NCBI GenBank assembly: GCA_917880885.1
Contig: OU862917.1
Coordinates: forward strand, 23,920,104-23,984,103
DNA: 64,000 bases
Direction of reading: 5' to 3'
DNA from: Limnephilus marmoratus
Lineage: Eukaryota; Arthropoda; Insecta; Trichoptera; Limnephilidae
In this document: positions 31,188 through 42,309 of the stretch, piece by piece
How positions within the stretch are numbered: position 1 is the stretch's first letter
How the letters are laid out: each line of letters opens with the position of its first letter
Position numbers and translations under genes: made by a program
The notes under the pieces: generated by a model
The model's database searches: none
The model's input: the letters and a program-made list of their open reading frames with translations, nothing else
Told to the model about the DNA's origin: nothing

Positions 31188-31354
31188 CTAATGGTGGGTT
31201 TCTTCATTTACCGAGAATGCTAAATGCAATGCTAATTGTAAAAGTAAACGCTCAAATGCATAGAAATTTCGTTTAAATTTTAAATTTCGATCGTTTATTT
31301 TTACAATTAGCATTGCATTTAGCATTCTCGGTAAACGAAGAAACCAACCATCAG
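31188..31354. mobile_element. Palindromic MITE in the RT frame
   Basis: Arms of ~58 bp: GGTTTCTTCATTTACCGAGA ... mirrored at 31320-31350 (TTCTCGGTAAACGAAGAAACC). The loop is ~45 bp. It interrupts RT between QKVKLNNS and SVDETLEFGIP. The TSD is ambiguous; TCA flanks are possible. Confidence 0.75.
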
Positions 31355-32730
31355 TGTAGATGAAACTTTAGAATTTGGAATTCCCCAGGGGACTGTTATT
31401 GGACCAATTTTGTTTATAATATACGTAAACCAAATGTTTAAATTGTCACTTAATGGTAAACTTATATCTTTTGCTGACGACACTGCAATAATTATCGAAA
31501 AACAGACGTGGAACGATATTACCAATGCAGCCAATCAAGACATGAAGGTTATAAAAAATTGGTTCGATAACAATTTATTATCACTCAACACAGAAAAACT
31601 TATTATATTCCATTCTCTCTACAAGAAGATGTGCCAAATAATTTAATTAACATAACAATTCATTCCAAAAATTGTGCAAATGACGGTACATGTAATACGG
31701 ACTGCGCTAAGCTAAATCATAAATCTAATATAAAATATCTTGGAATCTTAATAGATTAAAATGTTAAATGGAAAGATAATATCAATCTCACTATGGAAAG
31801 AATAAGAAAACTTATCTATGTTTTTTATAACATACGTAATATTTTAAACAGGAAAACTATAAAAATTGTCTATTATGCATTAATTCAGTCCTTATTACCG
31901 TACGGCATTATTGGGTGGGGAGGGGCCTTTAAGGCTTCCTTACAGCGCATAATTATAATGCAAAGAATAATTATAAAAATCATCCTTAAGAAACCATACG
32001 ACTTCCCTACTACAGAGATATTTCGGGAATTCAATGTAGCAACTATCACAGAATTGTATAAGAGAAACGCCTTATGCCAAATTTATAAAGAATATTTTAT
32101 TCACAAAATTCACCCCTCAGATAGCATAAGCAATAGATTCAAAACTAATGGCTTAATAGCCATCCCTATGCTAAGAACAACCACGGCTCAGCACCACTAT
32201 TTGTATTTAGGTGTAAGATGGTACAATATATTATTATCCAAAAACAAAATAAACATAACAGAAACGCTGAAATATGAATTATTCAAAAAACAAATTAAGT
32301 CTCTGAAATTGGATAGTGATATATTGTACCCTTAATGTAAATTACCCCTACTGAAAATTGTAATATTTAATTTTTTTTTTTTAAATTGTATTGTTATTGT
32401 CCTATATTTTTTTCTTAATTGTGTACTTATCTAAAATAATGTTGAACTTTTATGTCATAAGTTCTTTGATAATTGTTTACACTCATTGGAACATCATTAT
32501 TTTTATTTGCATGTAAATAATCCTTCCATAAACACGAGCTCCTAGAGCTCAACTTATGGAGTAGTAGAACAAAATGTGAAATATTTTATAACCTACCATA
32601 TGTAACCATTTGAAATATATAAACAAAAAAAAAAAACTTGAAATAAATAAAAAAAAATAAAAAAATATGATAGTGTCCCAAGAACAGCAGAGGATACGCA
32701 GCGTCACACCAAAGGTTGGATCTTCCCAAT

Positions 32731-33289
32731 TCACTGTATAAATGTAAATTTAAGTACTAGGTACAAGGGACGATGACGTGGATTAATCCAAGAAAAATAA
32801 TCTTCAACAAACGTAATCGTCAACAAACGTAAGTGTAGATCAGACGTTATTGGGGAGAAAGCTGAACGAAGAGTAGAATTAGTTATTTTCAAGTTAGTAG
32901 AGTCAGTCATTGTAAATTAGGTCGTTGCAAATTGTAACACGCCATATCTAAAAGAACAAGGGTTTACCACAAATAAATTTTGAATTAAATTGGATTAACC
33001 ATGTCAAACCATTAAAACAAAAAATTACACAACGTTATGGGATTAATTATAAACTGAATAATTGAGAGCATCTCGCCACGTATACCAAAAACGTATTACG
33101 TAAAGGGGTGACGAGGCGCTGCAAAAGGAATGAAGGGGAGAGACGCGAGAACGACGGAGCTACGAAGCTACGAACTCTACGTACAGGGCTTACGATACAG
33201 AGTCTACGAACAATGTAGAAAGTAAAAATATCATTTAAAGAAAAAAAAATCATTAGGGGGGAGAGGGAATCATTACATTAGTGACTAGC
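32731..33289. other. Intronic spacer
   Basis: No feature recognised. A purine-rich patch at 33100-33260 has no coding signature. Confidence 0.45.
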
Positions 33290-33561
33290 TGTGGTACTTC
33301 TGTGACCATTATGTTTTCCAGAACAGCCATAGAATCCCGAGATTTTCTCGTTTCAATAATTATTTTTTTCCTTGATTTCAAAAATTCCCTTGCGATAAGC
33401 TTGGTCGTTAGATAAGAGTAGGCCCTTCTGATCCAACAAAAGTATTTGCAGATCCAAATCCTTCATTTGCACTATCGATTCCCTCAACTTTTGATTTTCA
33501 TGCTTATACTGATCTCCCGCTCTTCTTCCGATTCACTTGGGTATTCACTATGAGATGACAT
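33290..33561 (-). pseudogene. Possible LTR-retrotransposon gag start, degenerate
   Basis: The minus-strand ATG at 33561 opens MSSHSEYPSESEEERE, then after a frameshift an amphipathic helical segment (KLRESIVQMKDLDLQILLLD) likely to form a coiled coil. The frame breaks again near 33350. Upstream on the same strand lies a TGGTGTCGGGC block (~33690, primer-binding-site-like) and a region with AATAAA (~33752). Together these suggest the 5' end of a Gypsy-like element. The family is not established; a LINE ORF1 start is the alternative. Confidence 0.35.
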
Positions 33562-33830
33562 TATCACTGATTTGAGAAAAGAACTTTACATTTCTTAAGA
33601 ATCACTATGGCGTCTCACACAAACAAAAAAAGGGGAAAATACCACATCATATGAACGAATTACACTAAAATTTTAATGTTAGGGCATAAGCCCGACACCA
33701 TAACAACACCCAGGCACAAATTTACGAAAGAAACTCGCACTATTCCGCTAAAAAAGATTTATTTGACAGGAGGAATGTCGAATCAACTACCAACTTAGAC
33801 CTCGAACAAGACACAAGAATATGTGAGACA

Positions 33831-36800
33831 CTTATCCACCTCTTACCCGCCCTGCTATAAGTAACAGATGTTTACTCCTTCAAGGCTCTCGCAAGATTAT
33901 AATTTTTTTGTTAAACGAAGCTACATTTATTTATTTTGAACGAATCTAGACCTCCAGTGTCCTTGCATACGTTGTTAGTAAGCAGTATGTAAGTGCTTAA
34001 CAGGAAAAAAACAAAATGCAAAAAAATAGGTTAGTAAAACAAAGATAAATTAAACAGGTCAAAAGAAAAACTCATTCATGAGGCTCCATGAGGCGGCATT
34101 GCATCTGTAAAAACCTGCAAGCACCTGCATAAAATAGAGAACATAAGTAATACAATAAATCTCAAATCAAATGGCAAGTATCAACAAAAAATATGAATGG
34201 CTTTCGGTCTGACCATAAACTACACTTAGCTTCCGTGTCCCTTAGCCAAACACTCAGTGATGCCTCAAAGAATGTTTACTGAATATTTGGGGTAAAATAC
34301 TCGAAGACTAAAAGAAAATTCAGCGTTGGGTAGTCAGAGGCAGGACAAAGGACAGTCAAGGTCGTCTGATCAAACCTCAAGCCTGCACATAGTGCACGTG
34401 TCAATGGGGGAGGCGCAGATAGATTTGAGAAGGATCTGCAAAATTAATAATGTAACTAAAGATGAAGCAGGGATGAGGTCCAGCACACCCCCATATGGGG
34501 ATAGGGAAAAACAATAAAATAAAAATTTATAGTTCAGTTCATCCAGAAAAACGTTGAAATAGTTAAAGACAAACAAAACAAAACAAGAAACATGGCATAA
34601 ATTAACAGGTAGTATAGTAATTATAAACAAAACAAATCATAACATAACGCAAATGTAAAATATAACACATAACTCATAATATATAATAAAATAAATGTTA
34701 ATAAAATAAAATAAATAACATTTTACAGAAACACAAAACACATAAATCTTAACAAATAAATCCAAGCGGTAAATGTAAAGGAATTACGAAGAGTGTCCGT
34801 GAATTCAGAAGCAAAATACAACTGGTACCTAATTTATTTTCAGGTACTCAGCGACTCTAAGAACGGACCATCTCTCAACCCAGAATTTCGTGAATTTCCT
34901 CAGGCACTCAAAGTTCACCTTATTCGAGACGAGATCTGTATTCCAAGCAGGTCTCGTAATAACTTGTAAACCCAGTGGCGTAGCGTGGGTTTCGGCCGCC
35001 CGGGGCGGAGGAAAATTTTGCCGCCCCCCCCCCCCCCCCCCCCCAACTTAGGTACTTTTCCGCAGATTTTCAAGCGCTGACCGGTGAGGGGGGTACATAT
35101 TTTCTATTTTTTTATGCCGATTTTTATAATCCCATGTGCCGAGTACTCTTCCAATAAAATTGTGCTTATAAATTCTACAACAAATTTATAAATAACTGCT
35201 CACAGAAATTGAGAGTGGTATGCCTGTAATAGAATTTGCATCTTCATCACGCATACATATGGAATGCAACTCAAATGCAAAGCTTCACTAGGTACACGAT
35301 GTATCGGCAACTCATTATTATGTTGATAACACAAAACTGGTTTGAATTAAACCAAATATGTGGTTTATCAAAACTGCACTCAGAACAAAAAGATGGTTTT
35401 TATTTGATTCTAGCGGCACTTACATTCTGAACACAAAGCTGGTTTTAATTAAATCTGTATGCAGTGAATTGAAACTACACTCAAAACATGAAAAGGGTTT
35501 TTCTTTGATTCTGCCGGCACTTACATTCAGAACACGACACTGGTTTTAACTAAATCTGTATGTGGTAAATCAAAACTATACTCAGAACATCGGGGCGTGC
35601 GAAAATTTCACCGCCCACTTATTTGGGTACTTAAAGCGGTGGGCGGATGGGGGGGGGGGGTTTATTCGGAAATCCCATTTTTGTATTACGTCCTATTTAT
35701 ATACGAGCCGGATTTTTAAAAAATCACATTTGACGAGTATTCTTTCATTGAAAATAATGTTTATAAATTCTACTCCAGAGTTGATTTATTGATATTGCGT
35801 CCCCAAATAATAGTTACACACGCAACAAACAATTTTTTTTTAGAATTTTACAGCATTATGTAACTCAAATGCAAAACTTCACTCGACGCACGATCTGCAA
35901 CTCGTTATTTAATTTATCGTGGTATTCTGAACACAAAACCAGTTTGAATGCGGTGAATTAAATTATACACTCAGAACATGAAAATGGTTTTACTTTGATT
36001 CTGGCATTAAATAAAGAGTCTGCAACTAGAATTTTATAACTGCACATTGAATAACAAAATGTTTTCCTTCGAAATGTGTCAGCAGATGAATCCAACTGGA
36101 ATTTTACATTCTGTACTGGTTTAAATTAAATCTGTACCTGGCGAATTTAAACTACACTCAGAACATGAAAATGGTTTTACTTTGATTCTTGCAGTACATA
36201 CATAGTCTGCAAATAAAATATTATAACTGAACTTCAAATAAGAGGATGTTTTGCTTTGAAATGTGTCAACATACAGATGAATCCACAACTGGAAATTTAC
36301 ATTCTCAACACAAAATGGGTTTGAATTAAGTCTGTATGCGGCGAATTAAAAGTACACTCAGAACATGATAATGGTTTTTCTCTGATTCTGGCAGCAGATA
36401 CGGGATACAGAGTCTGCAACTAGAATTTTATATCTGAACTTCGAATAAGATAATATTTTCCTTTGAATTGTGTCAGCAGACGAATCCATGGAATTTTACA
36501 TTCTGAAAACTGGTTTAACCCTTCGAATAATAAGAAAAAATATCTATAAACTTTTGCCTGTCAATGTTTGTGTACAAAATTTCCGGGTCTTCCCATGCAT
36601 TTTAAATCTTCCTTTTTATTGTTTTTTTTGCAAAAAACAAAATTGTTTTAAAATCTAGATATAGTAATTTTTCCTAATGTGCTTATTAGAACATTATTAT
36701 TTCTAAATATTAAAATTTTCATATTAAAAATGTGGATTGTCTCAAAAATACACGCCTGCGAATATTCGAATTAAAGTACCTAAAATAGAATAAACTGAAA

Positions 36801-37737
36801 ATTTTAATTACAGATTCCTTTTCTTAAAAAAAATTGTGATAAAACTGTATCTTAACTATTTATCGCAATCACAAATTTATTTTAATTAAATGTGTGGGAC
36901 GTAATTTTACAATTTTATTTTAAAATTAAATGTGTGGGACAATTTGTGTTTCCTGTGATTAGACGGGTTAATTTAAATCTTTATTTGGCGAATTAAACCT
37001 ACAATCAGAATATGAAAATGGTTTCTCTTTGAATCTGGCAGCACATACATAATCTGCAACTAGAATTTTATAACTGCACTTCGAATAAACGAATGGTCTC
37101 TTTCGAAATGTATCAGCAAATGAATACACAAATGAAATTAATTCGTTAATACATTCTGAACACAATTCTGGTTTTAATTAAGAGTGAATCTGTTTGCGAG
37201 TTATCAGCTTTAATTAGTATTACTCTCATAATATGCGTACGGTTTTCCTACGAATTGCGAAATTTGCAGCTTAAAAAAATATAATTATGGATATTTTTAA
37301 TAAATTATAATAAAAATAGTTGGATTCGTAAACGAAAGTATTGTAGAACATTTTAAAATAATGATTTGAAATGGTTTAAATTTTTCCAAGATAATATTAT
37401 TATTTATTGTGAAAATTTGCCGCCCCCCTTAAAAGTGCCGCCCGGGGCGGGCCGCCCCCCCCGCCCCCCCCACGCTACGCCTCTGTGTAAACCATCAATA
37501 ATTTCGTCTCGAGCATCCGTCAAAATCTCACAGTGCCACAAAATGTGCTCGGTTGTTTGGTCGGTATCACCACAAGCGCAATTGGGATGGGATGATAGAG
37601 CATGTCAGTGAAGTCTTCCTCTAAACTCCCCATGCCCAGAAAGCAATTGGGTGATATGGTGGTCCATTAAAATATATGCCCCTTCCATTCTGATTTTAAC
37701 TGATGGAAAGAAGGAGAAGGCCCATCTTCCCATATTC
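33831..37737 (-). pseudogene. R1-like LINE 3' end, split by a hAT element
   Basis: Minus strand 37737-37494 encodes GRWAFSFFPSVKIRMEGAY, LLSGHGEFRGRLH, stop, then the zinc motif CACGDTDQTTEHILWHC. After the hAT insert it resumes at 34972 with NKVNFECLRKFTKFWVERW and a 3' UTR to 33831. It is homologous to the C-terminus of the 17912-21052 element. Flanked by GAATATGTGAGACA at 33817-33830 and 37738-37751 (14-bp TSD). 5' truncated, one in-frame stop. Confidence 0.85.
34973..37485. mobile_element. hAT-type element, 2.5 kb, perfect 8-bp TSD
   Basis: TIRs CAGTGGCGTAGCGTGGG and its inverse (CCCACGCTACGCCTCTG, one change) bound 2513 bp. TGTAAACC flanks both sides (34965-34972, 37486-37493). CAGxGGCGTA is a classical hAT end. 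It has no transposase frame. Both ends are GC-rich with C or G homopolymers. The interior holds at least seven copies of a ~110-190 bp unit around ACACTCAGAACATGAAAATGG-type sequence (35375, 35487, 35579, 35963, 36156, 36357, 37000), and the left-end block is duplicated near 35595-35680. Confidence 0.85.
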
Positions 37738-37751
37738 GAATATGTGAGACA

Positions 37752-37866
37752 GTGGAGGTAATCCACCTCTTACCCGCCTTGGTATAAGTAACTGATGGTT
37801 ACTCCTTCAAGGCTCTCGCAAGATTCTAATTTTTTTTGTTAAACGAAGCTACATTTATTTATGTGA
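37752..37866 (-). mobile_element. Second R1-like LINE tail in the same target site
   Basis: 115 bp matching only the terminal 3' UTR of the neighbouring LINE (TTGCGAGAGCC ... GGCGGGTAAGAGGTGG on minus). It is flanked by GAATATGTGAGACA at 37738-37751 and 37867-37880. It has the same orientation as 33831-37737. Confidence 0.75.
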
Positions 37867-38046
37867 GAATATGTGAGACATAAGTAACAACAAAAACCAA
37901 CACTTAAATAATCACTTTGCGTGAGAAAAAACACATAAACTCACAACACAAACACGCCGGACCGGCCGGCGAACTCAGCTGAAGATGGCGGGTAAAACAC
38001 AACCCACGAACTCACTCGAAGTCATCCGAACGACGCGACGCGCGAT

Positions 38047-38165
38047 AATTCACGAACGCAGACTTTCGGCGCGGCCAACGGTTCGGCAGATTTTCTGCTG
38101 ATGCCGAAACCAGAATTTTTGGCCAAACTTGCCGAAACCGAAACCGAACCTTCGGTCGGTCAATA
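38047..38165 (+). mobile_element. 3' end fragment of the AGTGTCCGACC element
   Basis: Matches 40355-40451: GGTTCGGC, TGCCGAAACC, GAAACCGAACCTTCGGTCGG. Only the terminal ~115 bp are present. Confidence 0.65.
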
Positions 38166-38810
38166 CTAATTATAATAATAGTACCCACGTGGACAATAAT
38201 TTACATATCGCCATTTTTAATGTAATTATCACCTCAATGGCTCTTCACAAGGCTATAATGAAGGTTATGTAATGCCTACGTGTTAACCCCTCGGGCCTCT
38301 ATCGTGTTTTTCAGAGGGTTAAAATATTTCCGTTTCAGAGGGCTAAAATCCAAATAAATAGACTATTTCAGAATGTATCCGTAAAATAAAGAACAGTTTT
38401 GGAAAGCTGATAAAATACGCTTCCAAGTTTTGTAATTCTTATTAAATATATGTTTTTTTCTAATATAAAAATTTTACCTGCAAACATAAAAAGTTCTAAA
38501 ATTGGCTCACCTTACGTTTTTTCCAACTAAAATTACTGTTCCGAAAAAAAAACACATGCATAATTTATTAGGCAAATGTATTATAAACGTTATCGTCAAC
38601 TCCAACTGTCGTTTCATGTAAAAATAATAAATAAACAATTAGATTTGAATATAAAGCACGGTATTTTTACCCCTAATACCGTTTAGATTAGATCATATTT
38701 CTAACCATGATAGTAAGGGAGACACAACGATTTCTATAAGACCTACATATATAAGTTTTTCCGAAAACCAAACAAATAGACTTGACGGGTTAAAGTAAAC
38801 TTGTGGAGAC
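38166..38810. other. Intronic spacer
   Basis: No gene. TTTCAGAGGG is repeated at 38310-38345; otherwise unremarkable. Confidence 0.45.
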
Positions 38811-38812
38811 AT

Positions 38813-39180
38813 ATCAAAAAGTTTTTGAAGTGAAACTTCTTTAGCGCCGTTAGTGATTTGAAATTCGGATGAATCGGAAATTCGTCACAAATCAGTTCTA
38901 CACAAATACTCAGTTCTAATAAAATTTGGTAAATTCGCACCTCGGCGCCTGCCTACCATAGCGCGGTCGGCAAGACGCTTGACAAGTCTCAGCGGCCAGA
39001 GAGACAGACATCAAGCGAACGGAGGTTCGAATTCCATGAAATCCAAAAAAAAATATTTTGTGAAATCAATATCCAATCTTAAAACCACTTTAAAAGATAC
39101 AGGCAAAAGAAAAGAAAGCGACGTCTAGCAATTTTCAAGTTTCACTTCTACCGCATGTGAATTACACACTCTGATTTTTT
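38813..39180 (+). mobile_element. SINE/MITE family B, copy 2
   Basis: Head TTTGAAGTGAAACTTCTTTA, body TGATTTGAAATTCGGATGAA, A-box-like TAGCGCGGTCGG (38959) and B-box GGTTCGAATTCC (39026), then GCGACGTCTAGCAATTTTC and TTTCACTTCTACC near the end, followed by T-rich sequence. Confidence 0.7.
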
Positions 39181-39496
39181 TTTTAAATACATTATCTCCA
39201 CACGGGAGGTCCTGAGGAAAAACCCCTCAGGGCCTATATCATTATTGGGGATGCTGTATGAAGGGTATTTTAGGGAAAGGAGGGACAGTAAGTTCTGGGA
39301 AAGAAAAAGTTATGAGGGATAGGTAGGAATCTGGAGGTCAATGTGTTCATGAGTGACAAACGTATGAAACCTTCCCTCCCACTGCGGTACATGACCATGA
39401 ATCGAGAGAGTCTGGCTGGAGAGGTCAAAACGTCTCCCTCGTACAGACTCTCCCGATGGTAGACAGTATGTGGGCAAAAGCATCTACACCCAAGCC

Positions 39497-40452
39497 TAGT
39501 GTCCGACCGAAACAGGACTTTCTACCGAAACCGAACCTTCGGTTTCGGTAGAAAACGAAGATTTGGTTTCGGTAGGAACTGAAGCCGAAGCTTTATAGAC
39601 ATGTTAAAACTCTATTGTTTACTGAAATCTGGCTTATATTTTACACTTATACATCCAGTTAAAACGTGTTTAATGGAATAAAAAAAAAACAATAATTGAA
39701 GAATGTGATTTTTTATATGTTACTGCTATAAAATAAACAAAATTTTAAAATTTAATAAAACATATTAAGGCCTGGCTTTCCGAATTTCTACCGATTTATT
39801 ACATATTTTCCTTGAATACTGTAAGTTTTAAAGATCTTTAAAAAATATATGATATTCTTGTAACTATACATTCCTCACGCCGAAATGGCAATTATTTCTC
39901 AATAGAAAAAATCGCAAAATACGAGTACGCTCCGAAAATTATTATAAACACCTTTTTTTTAATTATTTTACAAGTTATGTGAAATAATAATAAATGCTAT
40001 TTTAGACAATCCCCAAAAGATTTTTAATCTATTTTAAACGAGTCGTGTTTTATTAAACATTTTCCAAATTTCGCTTAAATATTATCGTTTTTAATCTTAG
40101 CGCGCTCTCTCTAAGATTCGTATTTACTCGTACATATCTCTCCATCTTCTTCTTTTTGAGCGGTTACATCGCGCCTTAACTACTTCTTGGAACAAAAATT
40201 GGGCAATAATCAACACTTATTATAAAGGAAGGACCTCAATAATTGAGTATTTTAATTTTAATTGTGTTTACTATCACAGCATTATTATTACACGTATTAA
40301 ATGAAATAAATAAAAAAAAACAATAATTAAGGTGTGTAAAAAAATAATTGTTTTCATTTCGGTGCGGCTGAAGGTTCGGCTGATTCTCTGCCGAAACCGA
40401 AACTGTTGCCGAAACATGCTGAAACTGAAACCGAACCTTCGGTCGGTCACTT
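39497..40452 (+). mobile_element. hAT-like AGTGTCCGACC element (full length)
   Basis: TIRs AGTGTCCGACCGAA and inverse TTCGGTCGGTCACT differ at one position. The flanks CCCAAGCC and GCCAAGAC match at 6 of 8, consistent with an aged 8-bp TSD. Subterminal GGTTTCGGTAG / CCGAAACCGAA repeats lie at both ends. Non-coding; a TTAA MITE is inserted at 39769-40175. Confidence 0.7.
39769..40175 (+). mobile_element. piggyBac-like TTAA MITE, copy 3
   Basis: 407 bp flanked by TTAA at 39765-39768 and 40176-40179. It is homologous to 12663-13085 along its length (TTCTACCGATTT, ACGAGTCGTGTTTTATTAAA, CCATCTTCTTCTTTTTGAG). The paralogous empty site at ~29846 (CATGTTGACTACTTC) confirms a single TTAA-like target before insertion. 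Confidence 0.85.
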
Positions 40453-40604
40453 GCCAAGACCTAGACAAACCTCACCCCGTGAAGTCGGGCACCCCTGCTA
40501 AGTCATCGAACGTGGCGAACCACTTGGAGTGACCAATGGCAGGGATGTTGGGTATCCAATAAATTGTTCCCCGGCGGCGGTACCCATACCAGCCTCTCAA
40601 ATTG

Positions 40605-41215
40605 AGACTATATTTAATGTTATTATTTTATCAGTAAATAATTTCGCTGCATGTTGCGGAGTGCACGACTGTTGAACATCTTAAAACTGGAAAATTGCGA
40701 TATTTCAAAAAAATTTTGCTACTGGAGAGCTAAATGGCAGAACAAGGCGATGTTATCCGACCTCTAATAAGAGAGACCTCGATGAAACATTTAAAGGCAA
40801 TTACATAAAACAGATTTTTTTCCGGTGTGCACCAACCGACAGTCAAACTTATTCGTAAAGCTGTACAAACTTTTACCCAAAGCTGCTTACTTTAACCCAA
40901 AGACTTTTTCTTTTTTGAGAATTTTTCGAAGGATACAAGGAAATTCCTTAATTCGTTGAAAATTATTATTAAAAAATAAATGTAATCCAAAGCGGGTCGC
41001 ATCTTGAGACAGTTATAAAGTATTCCGATTAAGTTTGGATTTCTTTCATGGACCCGAAAGTTTCCGGACCCGGATTAAAAGTTTATATTCCGAATATTAA
41101 ATTGTAATCCTTCGCGTCTTCCTAAATTGCATGGTAAATTGCCGAAAATGGTCCAAATTAACCCTTATTTACTTTTACACAACGACCATTTTTGACGGTG
41201 GAAATTTGTGATTGT
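40605..41215. other. Intronic spacer
   Basis: No gene or repeat recognised. Confidence 0.45.
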
Positions 41216-41555
41216 TATTGTAGTGAAACTTCTTTAGTCCCGTTAGTGATTTGAAATTTGGATGAAACGGAAATGCGTCACTACGATGGGTCCTCGGTTC
41301 TAATATAATGCAGTAAATCCATGACTCCGCGCGAGCTTCCGACGCGTCACAAATCTCAGCGGCCAGAGAAATCCAGCGAACGGAGGTTCGAATCCTACGA
41401 AATCCAAAAAAAATAAACATTTTTATTTTTGTAAATCTATAAAACTACAAATGTATAATTTTTTATAAAACAAACAGGCAAAAGAAAAGAAAGCGCCATC
41501 TAGCGACTTTCTAGTTTCACTTCTACCGTGTGTGAATTACACACTGATTTTTTTT
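41216..41555 (+). mobile_element. SINE/MITE family B, copy 3
   Basis: Starts GTAGTGAAACTTCTTTAG, has B-box GGTTCGAATCC (41384), and ends CTAGTTTCACTTCTACC with TGAATTACACACTG before a T run. The inverted GAAAC/GTTTC ends are clear here; the tRNA-like core is reduced on the A-box side. Confidence 0.7.
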
Positions 41556-41557
41556 TT

Positions 41558-42309
41558 GTTCAATTATTGAAATATTTGAAAACGATTTCAATATTTTACG
41601 GCTTCTTTTATAATTGTATAGTTTTCTTGTTTTTGTGGTTCACTAATCCTTTCTTCTCTCTCATGCCACACCAAAACCACGAGTATTCTTAGAATTCCAC
41701 GGCACTTGACAAGAAAAATGTATTAATACATTGCAACTACCAAGAATGCCAAAATGTTTATTTATCGTGTTTTATTTTATTTATTCAGTAAAATCAACAG
41801 ATGTTTTAGACTTATAAAAAAACATTAATAATACACATAACTGTACCCGTAAGAAGTTAACAAGAATATAACCTTGAAAATTATTAAAAAAAAGATATGA
41901 ACAAACAATATAAACTATAATAATCTGCTTACTAAATTTCAAAACATAAAGTAGTCAGAGTCAGAAATATATTCTCACTCCACAATACAACAGCAATAAT
42001 AATAATATGTACTAGATACCTACAACTCAAAGTGAACACAATAGTAAGTCGAATGACAAGTATGTAACTGGAAAGGATTTACAGCAATAACATGATAACT
42101 TGCTATACGGTCAAAAAATTATTTAATGTTGGCTATGACATATTTTTTTAATGTTCAAAGTATGTATCTACCTCCGAGAATGTCTACTTCTGGCATGAGA
42201 GAGAAAAAATGATTAGTGTACCGCAAAAGCAAGAAGATCATATAATTATAAAAGAAACCGTAAAAAATAAAAATCGTTTTTAAATATTTTTATAGTTCAA
42301 CAACAAAAA
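41558..42309. mobile_element. Non-coding element with ~115-bp TIRs
   Basis: Bases ~41560-41673 (ATATTTGAAAACGATTT ... TTTACGGCTTCTTTTATAAT ... TCTCTCTCATGCC) are inverted at ~42194-42305 (GGCATGAGAGAGAAAAA ... ATTATAAAAGAAACCGTAAA). The middle ~520 bp are AT-rich and empty of coding. It ends 158 bp before opsin exon 2. No TSD resolved. Confidence 0.75.

Larger units (their letters stand above)
30110..32730 (+). pseudogene. CR1-like LINE reverse transcriptase, broken by two insertions
   Basis: Frame from 30110 shows ELKGGSAPGFDGVTVEILKK, YRPISLVSNIAKFFEKI, SQFGFREKLSTHDAI and FIDLRKTFDSI (RT motif A). After two insertions it resumes with FGIPQGTVIGPILFIIYVN and FADDTAII (variant YADD) at ~31460, then YLGILID and the C-terminal thumb (31793-32335). 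Breaks: insertion at 31058, MITE at 31188, frameshift near 31615, stop near 31758. 5' truncated; the 3' UTR ends in A-rich repeats near 32660. A K for A change (RKTFD) follows motif A. Confidence 0.8.
33692..38050 (-). mobile_element. Possible LTR-like host sequence carrying the LINE nest
   Basis: Minus strand: sequence from ~38050 (CGCGCGTCGCGTCG) to 37881 joins, after removal of two LINE copies, to 33816-33692. It leads into a primer-binding-site-like TGGTGTCGGG and then the putative gag ATG at 33561. LTR edges were not confirmed, so the LTR reading is tentative; that this sequence was the target of the LINEs is certain from the TSDs. Confidence 0.35.
39185..40600 (-). mobile_element. GGAGGCGG-family retroposon split by a nested insertion
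   Basis: The minus-strand copy's 3' half is 39185-39496 and its 5' half is 40453-40600 (CCAAGACCTAGACAAACC and GGTACCCATACCAGCCTCxC). The break lies inside the CCAAGACCTAGAC block and is filled by a hAT-like element (39497-40452). Confidence 0.75.
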
